From the NCBI RefSeq assembly GCF_003952945.1, contig NZ_QXGK01000004.1:104594-168593 (forward strand): a stretch of 64,000 nucleotides of DNA. The letters run 5' to 3'. Both the position numbers and the translations under genes were made by a program. Origin of the DNA: Bifidobacterium samirii. GTDB lineage: Bacteria; Actinomycetota; Actinomycetes; Actinomycetales; Bifidobacteriaceae. Of this stretch, positions 17,528 through 28,212 are shown in pieces. The notes beneath the pieces were generated by a model. That model searched no databases. It saw only the letters and a list, made by a program, of their open reading frames with translations, and was not told where the DNA came from. How positions within the stretch are numbered: the stretch's first letter is position 1; the number at the start of each line of letters is the position of its first letter.

Positions 17528-18519
17528 CGGACCGTCACCTGATCCCTGATCTTGGCGAGGGTCTTCGCGCCGATGCCTTTGACGTCGAGCAGCTGGTCGA
17601 CGCTGTCGAACCGCCCGTGCTGCGTGCGGTAGTCGATGATGCGCCCGGCGGTGACCGGCCCGATGCCGTTGATGGTCTGCAGTTCGTCCGACGTGGCCGT
17701 GTTGAGGTCGATGCGCCCGTCGTCGGGGGCGGCGGCCTCGGCGGACGGCCGATTCCCATCGTTCGCGCTCGACTCGCCGACGCCGGGATTCCCGCCGTCG
17801 TCCGTCGGCCCGACGCCATCGGCGGCTGTACCGTCACCCTCCGATGTCGTACCAGCGGAATCGTCGGAGGATGATGCACCGGCACCGTCCGGGGATGTCC
17901 GCTCCCCCGTCGCAACGTCCGACTGCCCGCCGCCGACCCCGCCGTTCCCACTACCGTCATCGTCGCCGACGGCGCCACCGTGGTCGCCGGCGACGCGCGT
18001 CGCGGCGTTCGCGGCGGACAGGGCGGTCTCGTAGCGGATCGCCTGACTGAGAAGCATGGTCAGGCTGGCCGACAGTGCTGCGGCGAGCAGCAGGATCGCG
18101 CCCAGCGCGTGCGTCGGCGTGAACGCGAGTCGCGGACGGTCGCGTCGGACGCGGCCGCGTTCCGTCTCGCCGTCCGACGATCGCACGCCGGTCAGGTCAG
18201 CCAGCGACGCACGTTCCGCAGCGACGGCGCGGACATCGGCGTGGCGCCCTGCAGCGGCCGACTTGCGACAATCCGACGCATGACGGCCGTTCGACTGCGC
18301 CACCGTCGGTATCGGCGACGGCGGTGGCGGCGGAGGACCGACCGCCGCAACCATCGGAGCCGACGATGCCGGCCTGTCAGCCAACCCGCGCAGCCGCGAA
18401 CCAGCCGCACCGGCGGCGGACACGGCGTGGCCGGCCGCACCGACCGCTCCGAGGCCGGCGTCACCGGTGCCGGCCGTCGATCCGGCCGGGAGTATGCGAA
18501 AGGCGCCCATGCATGCCAC
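17524..18519 (-). CDS. comEA: ComEA-like DNA-binding protein
   Basis: A 331-residue protein with a helix-hairpin-helix DNA-binding tail (RIDLNTATSDELQTINGIGP and KGIGAKTLAKIRDQV, residues about 270-330). One membrane helix lies near 135-160 (GAILLLAAALSASLTMLLSQ). A Gly/Asp/Ser-rich linker of about 100 residues reaches from the membrane to the tail. ComEA binds incoming double-stranded DNA outside the membrane and passes it to ComEC. The region before the helix is long and low in complexity, and the predicted ATG lies inside a 16-base-pair hairpin, so the true start may be further downstream. The stop overlaps comEC. Confidence 0.88.
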   Translation of the reverse strand: MACMGAFRILPAGSTAGTGDAGLGAVGAAGHAVSAAGAAGSRLRGLADRPASSAPMVAAVGPPPPPPSPIPTVAQSNGRHASDCRKSAAAGRHADVRAVAAERASLADLTGVRSSDGETERGRVRRDRPRLAFTPTHALGAILLLAAALSASLTMLLSQAIRYETALSAANAATRVAGDHGGAVGDDDGSGNGGVGGGQSDVATGERTSPDGAGASSSDDSAGTTSEGDGTAADGVGPTDDGGNPGVGESSANDGNRPSAEAAAPDDGRIDLNTATSDELQTINGIGPVTAGRIIDYRTQHGRFDSVDQLLDVKGIGAKTLAKIRDQVTVR

Positions 18520-18542
18520 GATGGGTCATGCATGGGCGCCTT
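18500..18542. repeat. 16-base perfect inverted repeat over the comEA start
   Basis: Arms 18500-18515 and 18527-18542 are exact complements (core GGCGCCCATGCATG) with an 11-base loop. The stem covers the first codons of comEA. It could terminate transcription from the gntP side, hide the comEA start in the mRNA, or bind a regulator. Confidence 0.85.
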
Positions 18543-18579
18543 GTCCAGCGCGACCGGGTCATGTGGTCGAACGCTCGGG

Positions 18580-18602
18580 TTATCCACAACAGGTTATCCA
18601 CA
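18580..18602 (+). promoter_or_regulatory. Two perfect DnaA boxes upstream of comEA
   Basis: TTATCCACA occurs at 18580-18588 and again at 18594-18602, both matching the DnaA consensus exactly and in the same orientation, start to start 14 bases. They lie 60-80 bases before comEA, the head of the operon that includes holA. DnaA control of this transcription unit is an inference. Confidence 0.7.
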
Positions 18603-18716
18603 CGAGCGCCGGGCCTCCCGCACCGGCGTCGTTATGACGGCATGAGGCCGAATCCACGCCCTGCCTCAGCAGATAGGTAGTGCGACTTCACCATCCACAT
18701 CGCATCGGGCTGGGAA

Positions 18717-20051
18717 TCATACGATCAGGGACAGTCCAAGCACCGACACGAGTCCCGTCACCGACATCACCGTGGTGGCGGCCGTCCAGGACATGAAGGT
18801 CTCCTTGAGGGTGAGGCCGAAGTATTCCTTGATCATCCAGAATCCCGCGTCGTTGACGTGGTCGGCGATCACGGAACCGGCTCCCACCGCCAGCACCATC
18901 AGGGCCGGATTGACCGGGGACAGCGCCATCAGCGGAGCCACCAGTCCGGCCGCGGTCAACGATGCGACGGTGGCCGATCCCAGACATAGACGCAGCACAG
19001 CGGCCACCAGCCACGCCGCGATGAGCGGAGGCATGTTGATATCGGCGAACAGGTTGGAGACGTAGTCGGAGATGCCGCCGTCCACGAGCACCTGCTTGAA
19101 TGCGCCGCCACCGCCGATGATGAGCAGCATCATGGCTATCTGCTTGACGGACGCGGTCATCGAACCGGCGATCTCGGTCATGGTCCTGCCCCGGGCGAAT
19201 CCCATGGACCAGACCGCGAACAGCATGGACAGCAGCATCGCCGCATCGGGAGCGCCGACGAACTGGATGACCTGGTTGATCGCATTGCCTTCCGGGAGCG
19301 CGAACGAGCAGATCGTGGCGACGGAGATCAGCAGCACCGGCATCATGGAGGTGAGTACGGAGATGGCGAAACCGGGGGTCTCGTCCTCGTCGAACTCGTG
19401 GAATTCGCCCAGCACCGCGATGTCGACGTTCCTGCGGTACAGCCCCGGCTTGATTCGATGCAGCAGCATGTTGAACAACGGACCGGCTACGATGACCGTT
19501 GGAACGGCGACGATGACGCCGTAGAGCAGAACATGCCCCATGTTCGCACCGAGGGTCTCGGTGATGGCGGTCGGCGCCGGATGCGGCGGCAGGAATGCAT
19601 GCGCCACATTAAGGGTGATGGCCATCGGAATGCCGAGATACATGAGCGGCAGGTCAAGTTCGCGGGCGATCACGAAGATGATCGGCAGCAGGACCACAAG
19701 ACCCACTTCGAAGAACAGGGCGAAGCCCACGATGAACGCCGCGAGCACCACGGCGATCTGGATATGACGCTGGCCGAATCGCCGGATCAGCGTCATGGCG
19801 ATGCGATGCCCGCCGCCGGAGTCCGAGACGAGCTTGCCGAGCATGGATCCGAATCCGAAGATGACGGCCAGATGGCCGAGCTGACCTCCGATGCCGGTTT
19901 CGATGGTGCTTGGAATGTCACCGACCGGAATCCTGAGTACGAGCGCAGTCAGGAAGGAGACGACGATCAGCGAGACGAAGGTGTTGAGCTTGCATTTGAC
20001 GATCAGGACGATGAGCACTGCCACGGCGCAGGCCACGATGAGCAAAGGCAT
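18717..20051 (-). CDS. GntP-family gluconate:H+ symporter
   Basis: A 444-residue transporter of the GntP family with about 12 membrane helices. Typical segments are FGFGSMLGKLVSDSGGGHRI, HAFLPPHPAPTAI and GSATVASLTAAGL. GntP proteins import gluconate or related sugar acids with protons. The ATG at 20051 has GGAG six bases upstream and is preferred to an in-frame GTG at 20063. It follows the SDR gene on the same strand by 29 bases, so the two are probably one transcript under the divergent LacI regulator. The substrate could also be a ketogluconate or hexonate. Confidence 0.93.
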   Translation of the reverse strand: MPLLIVACAVAVLIVLIVKCKLNTFVSLIVVSFLTALVLRIPVGDIPSTIETGIGGQLGHLAVIFGFGSMLGKLVSDSGGGHRIAMTLIRRFGQRHIQIAVVLAAFIVGFALFFEVGLVVLLPIIFVIARELDLPLMYLGIPMAITLNVAHAFLPPHPAPTAITETLGANMGHVLLYGVIVAVPTVIVAGPLFNMLLHRIKPGLYRRNVDIAVLGEFHEFDEDETPGFAISVLTSMMPVLLISVATICSFALPEGNAINQVIQFVGAPDAAMLLSMLFAVWSMGFARGRTMTEIAGSMTASVKQIAMMLLIIGGGGAFKQVLVDGGISDYVSNLFADINMPPLIAAWLVAAVLRLCLGSATVASLTAAGLVAPLMALSPVNPALMVLAVGAGSVIADHVNDAGFWMIKEYFGLTLKETFMSWTAATTVMSVTGLVSVLGLSLIV

Positions 20052-20080
20052 GATGTTCTCCACTCAGAGGACCGTCGATG

Positions 20081-20854
20081 CTAGCGCAGCAGGTAGCCGC
20101 CGTCGACGGGCAGCATGACGCCGGTGACGTAGTCGGATGCGTCGGAGCACAGGAACACCATGGCACCCATGAGCTCATGGGGTTCTCCCCAGTGGCCGGC
20201 GGGAATATGCTCGCGGATTTCGACGCTGCGCACCGGATCCTCCTGCAGCGCCTTGGTCATCGGAGTGTTGATGTAGCCGGGGGCCAGTCCGTTGACCTGG
20301 ACGTTGTATGGCGCCAGCGCGTCGGCGTAGGCACGGGTCAGGCCCATGACCGCATGCTTGCTGGCGGCGTAGGGGAAGATGAACTTGCCGGCCCGGTAGG
20401 ACTGCATCGAGCCGATGTTGACGATCTTGCCGCTCCGCTGTTCGATCATCACCTTCGCCACTTCATGGGACAGATAGTACAGGGCGTTGAGGTTCAGTTC
20501 GATGACCGCCTTCCAGTCCTCGTCCGGGAAGTCGACGAGTTCGTGGCGGCGCTGCATGCCGGCATTGTTGATGAGCACGTCGATGCGGCCGAATTCGGAC
20601 ATCGCCGCGTCCACGATCTTCTTCGCCGCGCCGGGTTCGGTGATGTCCTGTTCGAGGAACACCACCTTGCGGCCGTTGGCTTCGACGGCGGCACGGGTCT
20701 CCTCCCAGCCGGTCCGGTCGTAGGATACGACGAATACATCGGCGCCGACCTTGCTTACGGCCTGGGTGTAGTACTGCCCCAGTCCGCTGGCTCCGCCGGT
20801 GATGAGCACGACCTTATCGGTCAGTTCAAAGCTGTGAATAGAAAACTCCGCCAT
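20081..20854 (-). CDS. Short-chain dehydrogenase (gluconate 5-dehydrogenase-like)
   Basis: A 257-residue SDR oxidoreductase. The cofactor site is TGGASGLGQYY near residue 17, then NNAG. The catalytic Ser-Tyr-Lys region is NIGSMQSYRAGKFIFPYAAS followed by K. The C-terminal GVMLPVDGGYLLR is typical of gluconate 5-dehydrogenase and KduD-type enzymes that interconvert gluconate or deoxyketogluconate with keto forms. AGGAGAAC precedes the ATG at 20854. First gene of the probable SDR-gntP operon. Operators for the LacI protein lie upstream. The exact sugar acid is inferred from the permease. Confidence 0.9.
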   Translation of the reverse strand: MAEFSIHSFELTDKVVLITGGASGLGQYYTQAVSKVGADVFVVSYDRTGWEETRAAVEANGRKVVFLEQDITEPGAAKKIVDAAMSEFGRIDVLINNAGMQRRHELVDFPDEDWKAVIELNLNALYYLSHEVAKVMIEQRSGKIVNIGSMQSYRAGKFIFPYAASKHAVMGLTRAYADALAPYNVQVNGLAPGYINTPMTKALQEDPVRSVEIREHIPAGHWGEPHELMGAMVFLCSDASDYVTGVMLPVDGGYLLR

Positions 20855-21165
20855 TGTGGTTCTCCTCGTTGATTGCACCTTTGCAGGCCGCCAATGCTCG
20901 TTCACCGCCGGCCCGTTTCGGGATCATTATTGGTGTATCGTTATCATCACTCATAAAAACCCTGTTGTTTTCTGTGTGGTGTATCGATACCCCCAAAATA
21001 TATCATCGCCACCAGAGTGCGTCAATTTGCATGGTGTATCCTTTTCCCAAGGAGGTGGAGAACGGCCCATTTCCAAGCATCCGCCGGCGTGTCGCCGCAT
21101 GCCGTCACGCTGATCGGCACCCGGCGCGGGCCCCTCCATCACGGAGCTTGATACAAGGAGGTTCC
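20855..21165. other. Divergent promoter region of the gluconate module
   Basis: The stretch separates the SDR-gntP operon from the LacI gene and is AT-rich in its middle (20930-21010). It holds the operator-like sites listed at 20931-21040 and a strong AAGGAGG site for the LacI gene. Confidence 0.7.
20931..21040. promoter_or_regulatory. LacI-type operator candidates
   Basis: GGTGTATCG occurs at 20932-20940 and 20978-20986. The second copy continues into the perfect palindrome GTATCGATAC (20981-20990); the first continues as TTATCA, an imperfect version. A third GGTGTATC lies near 21033. The 46-base spacing of the first two is close to four helical turns, compatible with looping by a LacI-family dimer of dimers. 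Confidence 0.6.
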
Positions 21166-22185
21166 ATGGCCAAGGTGACCATCGCCGATATCGCCCGCGA
21201 GGCACAGGTATCGGTGACCACGGTGTCCAGGTTCATCAACGGCAATTACGGCAAGATGAGCGACGCCACCAGAACCCGCATCCAGGAGACCGTGGATCGT
21301 CTGCAATACCGGCCCAGCGCATCCGCCCAACGCATGCGCCAGCAGGACACCCACGTCATCGGCGTGGTCGTGGCGGACATCTCGAACGTGTTCTCGTCAC
21401 TGATGTTCAAAGGCATCTACACCAAACTGCAGCCCATCGGCTATGACGTGATGCTCATGAATGCGAACAACTCGCTGCAGGAGGAGCATGATGCGATAGA
21501 CCGTCTGCTCTCCCAGCAGGTGGACGGGCTGATCGTACAGCCCAGCGCCCGTCTTTTCTCCGCCTATGAATCCATCATCGATGCGCGTAAGCCGCTGGTG
21601 CTGATCGACAGGGAACCGGACGACCGTCCCGACGACATCGCCCAGGTCACGGCCGACAATACGGATTCCTGCCGTCTTCTCGCACGCCATCTGGCGGACA
21701 AGGGGTACGGCAACATCATCGCGCTCACCCGTGTACGCAGCGAGATCTCGGCGCAGAACAAACGTGTGGAGGGGCTGCTGTCCGGAGCGGAGGACAGCAA
21801 TGCGCTGCTGCTGCATTTCGAAGCCGGCGAGGAGGACGTCGACTGGCTGGCGCGCAAGATCGCCGTCACGCTCGACCATGTGCATGGCCGGACCGCAATC
21901 GTCTCGCTGATGGGGCCACTGCTGTTCGACACCCTTGCCGCGCTGCGCCGTCTGCATATCACGTTTCCGAAGGATGTGGGGCTGGTCAGCTTCGACGACT
22001 GGCAGTGGTCGCAGTATGTGCAGGACGGCATCCATCTGCTGCAGCAGGACCCCCAGAAGCTGGGACAGGCCGCCGCGCACAATCTGCTCGAGCAGATCCG
22101 CTCCCGGGCCGGGGGGAACGACCCGTACGCCGCAAGCCGTATCGTCACATTGCCCGTCGAAGTGGTGGAGGCACCCTCGATATAG
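21166..22185 (+). CDS. LacI-family transcriptional regulator (gluconate-type)
   Basis: A 339-residue repressor. The helix-turn-helix and hinge are at residues 1-60 (VTIADIAREAQVSVTTVSRF, then YRPSASAQRMR). A periplasmic-binding-like effector domain follows from residue 65 (VIGVVVADISNVFSSLMFKG). The ATG at 21166 follows AAGGAGG. The divergent SDR and GntP genes are the expected targets, through the operators in the shared promoter. Its closest relatives appear to be the KdgR/GntR-type LacI proteins that sense sugar acids; this is a judgement from the sequence, not a search. Confidence 0.92.
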   Translation: MAKVTIADIAREAQVSVTTVSRFINGNYGKMSDATRTRIQETVDRLQYRPSASAQRMRQQDTHVIGVVVADISNVFSSLMFKGIYTKLQPIGYDVMLMNANNSLQEEHDAIDRLLSQQVDGLIVQPSARLFSAYESIIDARKPLVLIDREPDDRPDDIAQVTADNTDSCRLLARHLADKGYGNIIALTRVRSEISAQNKRVEGLLSGAEDSNALLLHFEAGEEDVDWLARKIAVTLDHVHGRTAIVSLMGPLLFDTLAALRRLHITFPKDVGLVSFDDWQWSQYVQDGIHLLQQDPQKLGQAAAHNLLEQIRSRAGGNDPYAASRIVTLPVEVVEAPSI

Positions 22186-22220
22186 CGCAACCGCTCGCGG
22201 AGGCGCATGACCCGGCCGGA

Positions 22221-22268
22221 ATACCGTGGCGCCCGTGAACCCCATCAGGTTCACGGGCGCCACGGTAT
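22221..22268. terminator. 20-base perfect hairpin between convergent genes
   Basis: Arms 22221-22240 and 22249-22268 are exact complements (ATACCGTGGCGCCCGTGAAC) around an 8-base loop. The hairpin separates the LacI gene from leuS. No U tract follows on either strand. Confidence 0.8.
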
Positions 22269-22316
22269 CGGAAGATTCATGCCTTCAATCCCCGCTCAGG
22301 GCGGGGACGGCGAACG

Positions 22317-25286
<2,970 letters not shown>

Positions 25287-25452
25287 AAGCCGCATTATTG
25301 CCGTGTTGCCGGACATGCGCGAGCGCCCGCGCGCATAGTGGGACGGCGGCGGAGCGCCGGCGGGAAGGGCCGTCGCGGCGTAGGCGCGGGCGCCCGCGGG
25401 AACGGGTCCCACGGACGCTCCCCGCGCATCGCGCATCGTCGCGCCGATCGCG

Positions 25453-26403
25453 TTACTTGAACATGCGCGAGCGGGTGAGGAACCAGGTGACCACGGCGGA
25501 CATGGCCACGGAGATGAGGATGATGACCGCGAACCCCCACGGCTTGTCGCTGAGCGGCATGCCGAGCATGCCCTCCTGGAAGTTCATGCCGTACATGGAG
25601 AAGATGAGCGTGGGGATCGACAGCGTGATGGAGATGATCGTGAAGATGCGCATCACGTTGTTGAGGTTGTTGGACACGATCGAGGCGAACGCGTCGGTCA
25701 TGTTCGCGAGGACGCCACTGTAGATGTTGGCCATCTCGATGGCCTGCTTGTTCTCGGTGATGACGTCGTCGAGCAGGTCCTCGTCGTCCGGGTACTGGCG
25801 GAAGCGGCCGAGCGTGGTGAGCTTCTCCATCACGATCTCGTTCGACTTGAGCGACGTGGTGAAGTAGACGAGGGTCTTGCTCAGCTCCATGAGCATCACG
25901 ATCTCGCGGTTCTGCATGGAGTGGCGCAGCTTGAGTTCCAGCTTGTCGCTTTCGCGGTCGATGATGCGCAGGTAGCGCAGGTACATGGTGGCGTTGCGGT
26001 ACAGGATCTGCAGGATGAACCGCGAGCGCATGAACGTGTTGAATCCGCGGATCGTGCCTTCCATGAACGGGTGGAGCACGGGTGTGTCCTGCATGCATAC
26101 GGTGATGATCATGTTCTTGGTCAGGATGATCGACAGAGGGATCGTCTCGTACCAGTCGCGTCCGCCGCGCTCCTCGACGGTGGGGATGTCGACGATGATC
26201 ATCGTGTAGTCGTCCTCGACGTCGACGCGCGAGCGTTCCTCGTCATCCAGGGGGGCGCGCAGGTCGGCGAGGTCGATGCCGGTCTCCTGGGCGACGGTGG
26301 TCAGCTCCACGTCGGTGGGTTTGCTGAGCGATATCCACGACCCGTTCTCGGGTTTCTCGATCTGTTCCGTCTGTCCGTTGATGGTGCTGAAGATGCGCAG
26401 CAT
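25453..26403 (-). CDS. CorA-family divalent cation transporter
   Basis: A 316-residue protein of the CorA superfamily, which forms pentameric Mg or Co channels. The N-terminal cytoplasmic alpha/beta domain is followed by long helices and two C-terminal membrane helices ([20 protein letters not shown] and [17 protein letters not shown]). The signature loop reads YGMNF after the first helix. The start at 26403 ([10 protein letters not shown]) fits. The tail ends TRSRMFK, shortly after the last helix, as in the family. It sits alone between leuS and the nitroreductase. Metal specificity is not readable from the sequence. Confidence 0.93.
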   Translation of the reverse strand: MLRIFSTINGQTEQIEKPENGSWISLSKPTDVELTTVAQETGIDLADLRAPLDDEERSRVDVEDDYTMIIVDIPTVEERGGRDWYETIPLSIILTKNMIITVCMQDTPVLHPFMEGTIRGFNTFMRSRFILQILYRNATMYLRYLRIIDRESDKLELKLRHSMQNREIVMLMELSKTLVYFTTSLKSNEIVMEKLTTLGRFRQYPDDEDLLDDVITENKQAIEMANIYSGVLANMTDAFASIVSNNLNNVMRIFTIISITLSIPTLIFSMYGMNFQEGMLGMPLSDKPWGFAVIILISVAMSAVVTWFLTRSRMFK

Positions 26404-26542
26404 GATCGTCTCACCCGCCTTCCGTTCGCGATGTCGTTCCGTCACGGCCGGGCCGACGGATGCGCCGGCACGGCCTCGACAAGGATAGTCCCGCCTGTGG
26501 GACAGCCGCGGCGTGGCCGGAGCATCGGTGATGCCGCGGTTC

Positions 26543-26590
26543 CGATGCCCGGGTCACGCGAACCGTACGTTTCGCGTGACCCGGGCATCG
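26543..26590. terminator. 20-base perfect hairpin past the nitroreductase gene
   Basis: CGATGCCCGGGTCACGCGAA (26543-26562) pairs exactly with 26571-26590 around an 8-base loop. A further direct copy of GGGTCACGCG occurs near 26614. The hairpin lies about 55 bases past the nitroreductase stop. It has no U tract. Confidence 0.65.
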
Positions 26591-26645
26591 GCATCCGGGA
26601 TTCCCTCGTGTCCGGGTCACGCGGACGGCCGTGCCCCGGGTCGCG

Positions 26646-27422
26646 TCACTCCGATTCCGGACGGTCCTGCCAACGGAAGTCGGCGTCGGCCGCGCCGAGT
26701 TCGAAGTGGAGCCGGGCGATGCCCAGTCCGATGGCCGGCTGCACGCCGTCGAGCATGTCGGCGCGCACGGTGCGGCCGTCCTCCAGCAGCGTGAACCGGT
26801 ACGGCTGCTTGCCGAGCGCGCTCGGCGCCAGCTGCACCGCCTCCAGCGCGCGCACGAACCAGTCGGGCGCGCCCGCCAGACCATCCGTCGCGTCCGTAGC
26901 CGCCGATGCATCCGCCGCCGATGCACCTGCGTCGACCGCATCCGTCACGCCCGCCGGCCGTTCGACCGCGCCGAGCTCGTCGACCGGCTTGCTGCGATGC
27001 GGCCGGCCCGGTCGCGCGCCGTGGCCGACGGCGATCGCCGCGGCCATGCGCTCGCCGGGCGCGATGTCCCATGATCCGTCGTGCTCCTGCGTCTCGTGCA
27101 GCACGACCCAGCCGGTGTCGAGGCCCAGCCGCACCGCCTCGAGTGCGAGGCGTTCGCCGTAGTAGCCGATGCGCTCGTCCAGGTCGTCGGATTCGGCGCC
27201 GATGAGCGCGATGCAGTGGCGCACGCCCTTGAACCGCCCGTAGTGGGTCGGGCAGCCGCCGAACGCGTCCGCGTCGTCGTGCACGAGCTGGATGTGCAGC
27301 CCGCCGTCCCGGTTCGCCTCCCCGATGGCGGCCGTCAGCGCCGATTCGACGTCGCCTCCGATCGGCTCGTCCGTATAGTCGCGCACCGCGTGGCGCGCCG
27401 CCATCGCCTCCATGATGTCCAT
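26646..27422 (-). CDS. Nitroreductase-family protein
   Basis: A 258-residue flavin-dependent reductase-like protein. Residues 1-25 give the family start (MEAMAARHAVRDYTDEPIGG) with the Arg-His-x-x-Arg FMN contact. Later segments include RLGLDTGWVVLHETQ and the tail LAPSALGKQPYRFTLLEDGR. Between them lies a low-complexity Asp/Ala insertion (VDAGASAADASAATDATDG, about residues 165-185) not usual for the family, which may be a flexible loop or a repeat expansion. AGAGGA precedes the ATG at 27422. The substrate is unknown. Divergent from the PNPOx-like gene. Confidence 0.87.
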   Translation of the reverse strand: MDIMEAMAARHAVRDYTDEPIGGDVESALTAAIGEANRDGGLHIQLVHDDADAFGGCPTHYGRFKGVRHCIALIGAESDDLDERIGYYGERLALEAVRLGLDTGWVVLHETQEHDGSWDIAPGERMAAAIAVGHGARPGRPHRSKPVDELGAVERPAGVTDAVDAGASAADASAATDATDGLAGAPDWFVRALEAVQLAPSALGKQPYRFTLLEDGRTVRADMLDGVQPAIGLGIARLHFELGAADADFRWQDRPESE

Positions 27423-27606
27423 GATCCCGTCCTCTCCCTTGGATCCATTCGGCCCATTCGGCCCGTCCGGTGCGTCCGGCCCGGCCGTCCAGCCCCACCT
27501 TCCTATCAGCCCGGGACCTCCCGTGAGATTGTTCACAGCGAAACGCGCGGCGTGCCGCATCCGTCGCGGCGTACGCTGGAATGACGCACGTTGGAAAGGA
27601 CGTACC

Positions 27607-28011
27607 ATGGCAGCACTCACCGCCGAGATGAAGGACTTCATCGCACACAACCTCGCCTGGATCACCACGGTCTCCAAGGATGGCGAGCTCGACCTTGGCC
27701 CGAAGATGTCGATGTTCGTGGTCGACGACACCCATATCGCCTATCACGAGCGCACCGCCGGCCAGCACTACCGCAACCTGCAGGACGGTTCGCCGCTGGT
27801 CATCGCCGTCGCGAACCTGGCCGAGAAGAAGGGCTACCGCTTCCGCGGCCCGGTCACCCTGCACACCGAGGGCGCGCTGTACGACGAGCAGGTGCGCATC
27901 GCCGAGGAGAAGGGCACGAAGAAGCCGGCCGCGATCCCGGTGATGGAGATCGCCGAGATCCAGGACCTCGCCTCCGGACCGACCGCCGGCAAGACGATCG
28001 TCAAGGACTGA
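27607..28011 (+). CDS. Pyridoxamine 5'-phosphate oxidase-like flavin protein
   Basis: A 134-residue split-barrel protein of the PNPOx-like superfamily that usually binds FMN. Segments include LAWITTVSKDGELDLGPKMS and LQDGSPLVIAVANLAEKKGY, with a tail of AEIQDLASGPTAGKTIVKD. The size fits small stand-alone members that act as flavin reductases or general oxidoreductases rather than true PdxH. The ribosome site GGAAAGGA precedes the ATG. A neighbouring nitroreductase-like flavoprotein is divergent, so both may share a redox-linked promoter region at 27423-27606. An intrinsic terminator follows at 28100. Confidence 0.9.
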   Translation: MAALTAEMKDFIAHNLAWITTVSKDGELDLGPKMSMFVVDDTHIAYHERTAGQHYRNLQDGSPLVIAVANLAEKKGYRFRGPVTLHTEGALYDEQVRIAEEKGTKKPAAIPVMEIAEIQDLASGPTAGKTIVKD

Positions 28012-28099
28012 CGTCCGCGCAGCGTCGGACCGCGACCGGCCGCGACCGGGCGTAACGCACCGGGGCGGGCCGCCGGTCCGCCGCATACGTCATCATCCG

Positions 28100-28130
28100 A
28101 AGGGCGCCTCCGTACGCGGGGCGCCCTTTT
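28100..28130 (+). terminator. Intrinsic terminator of the PNPOx-like gene
   Basis: AAGGGCGCC and GGCGCCCTT with an 11-base loop are followed by TTTT, about 90 bases past the stop. Confidence 0.85.
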
Positions 28131-28212
28131 CCATGCGCGGATCGGCTCCGGTGCGCGCCGGATCCGCCGCGGATGGGTCCGAAGAGAGGAAGACGAGAGG
28201 AGAGAGGGAATC

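Noticed and set aside
18580-18602. Chromosome replication origin
   Set aside because: Only two DnaA boxes are present, with no AT-rich unwinding element and no dnaA or dnaN nearby.
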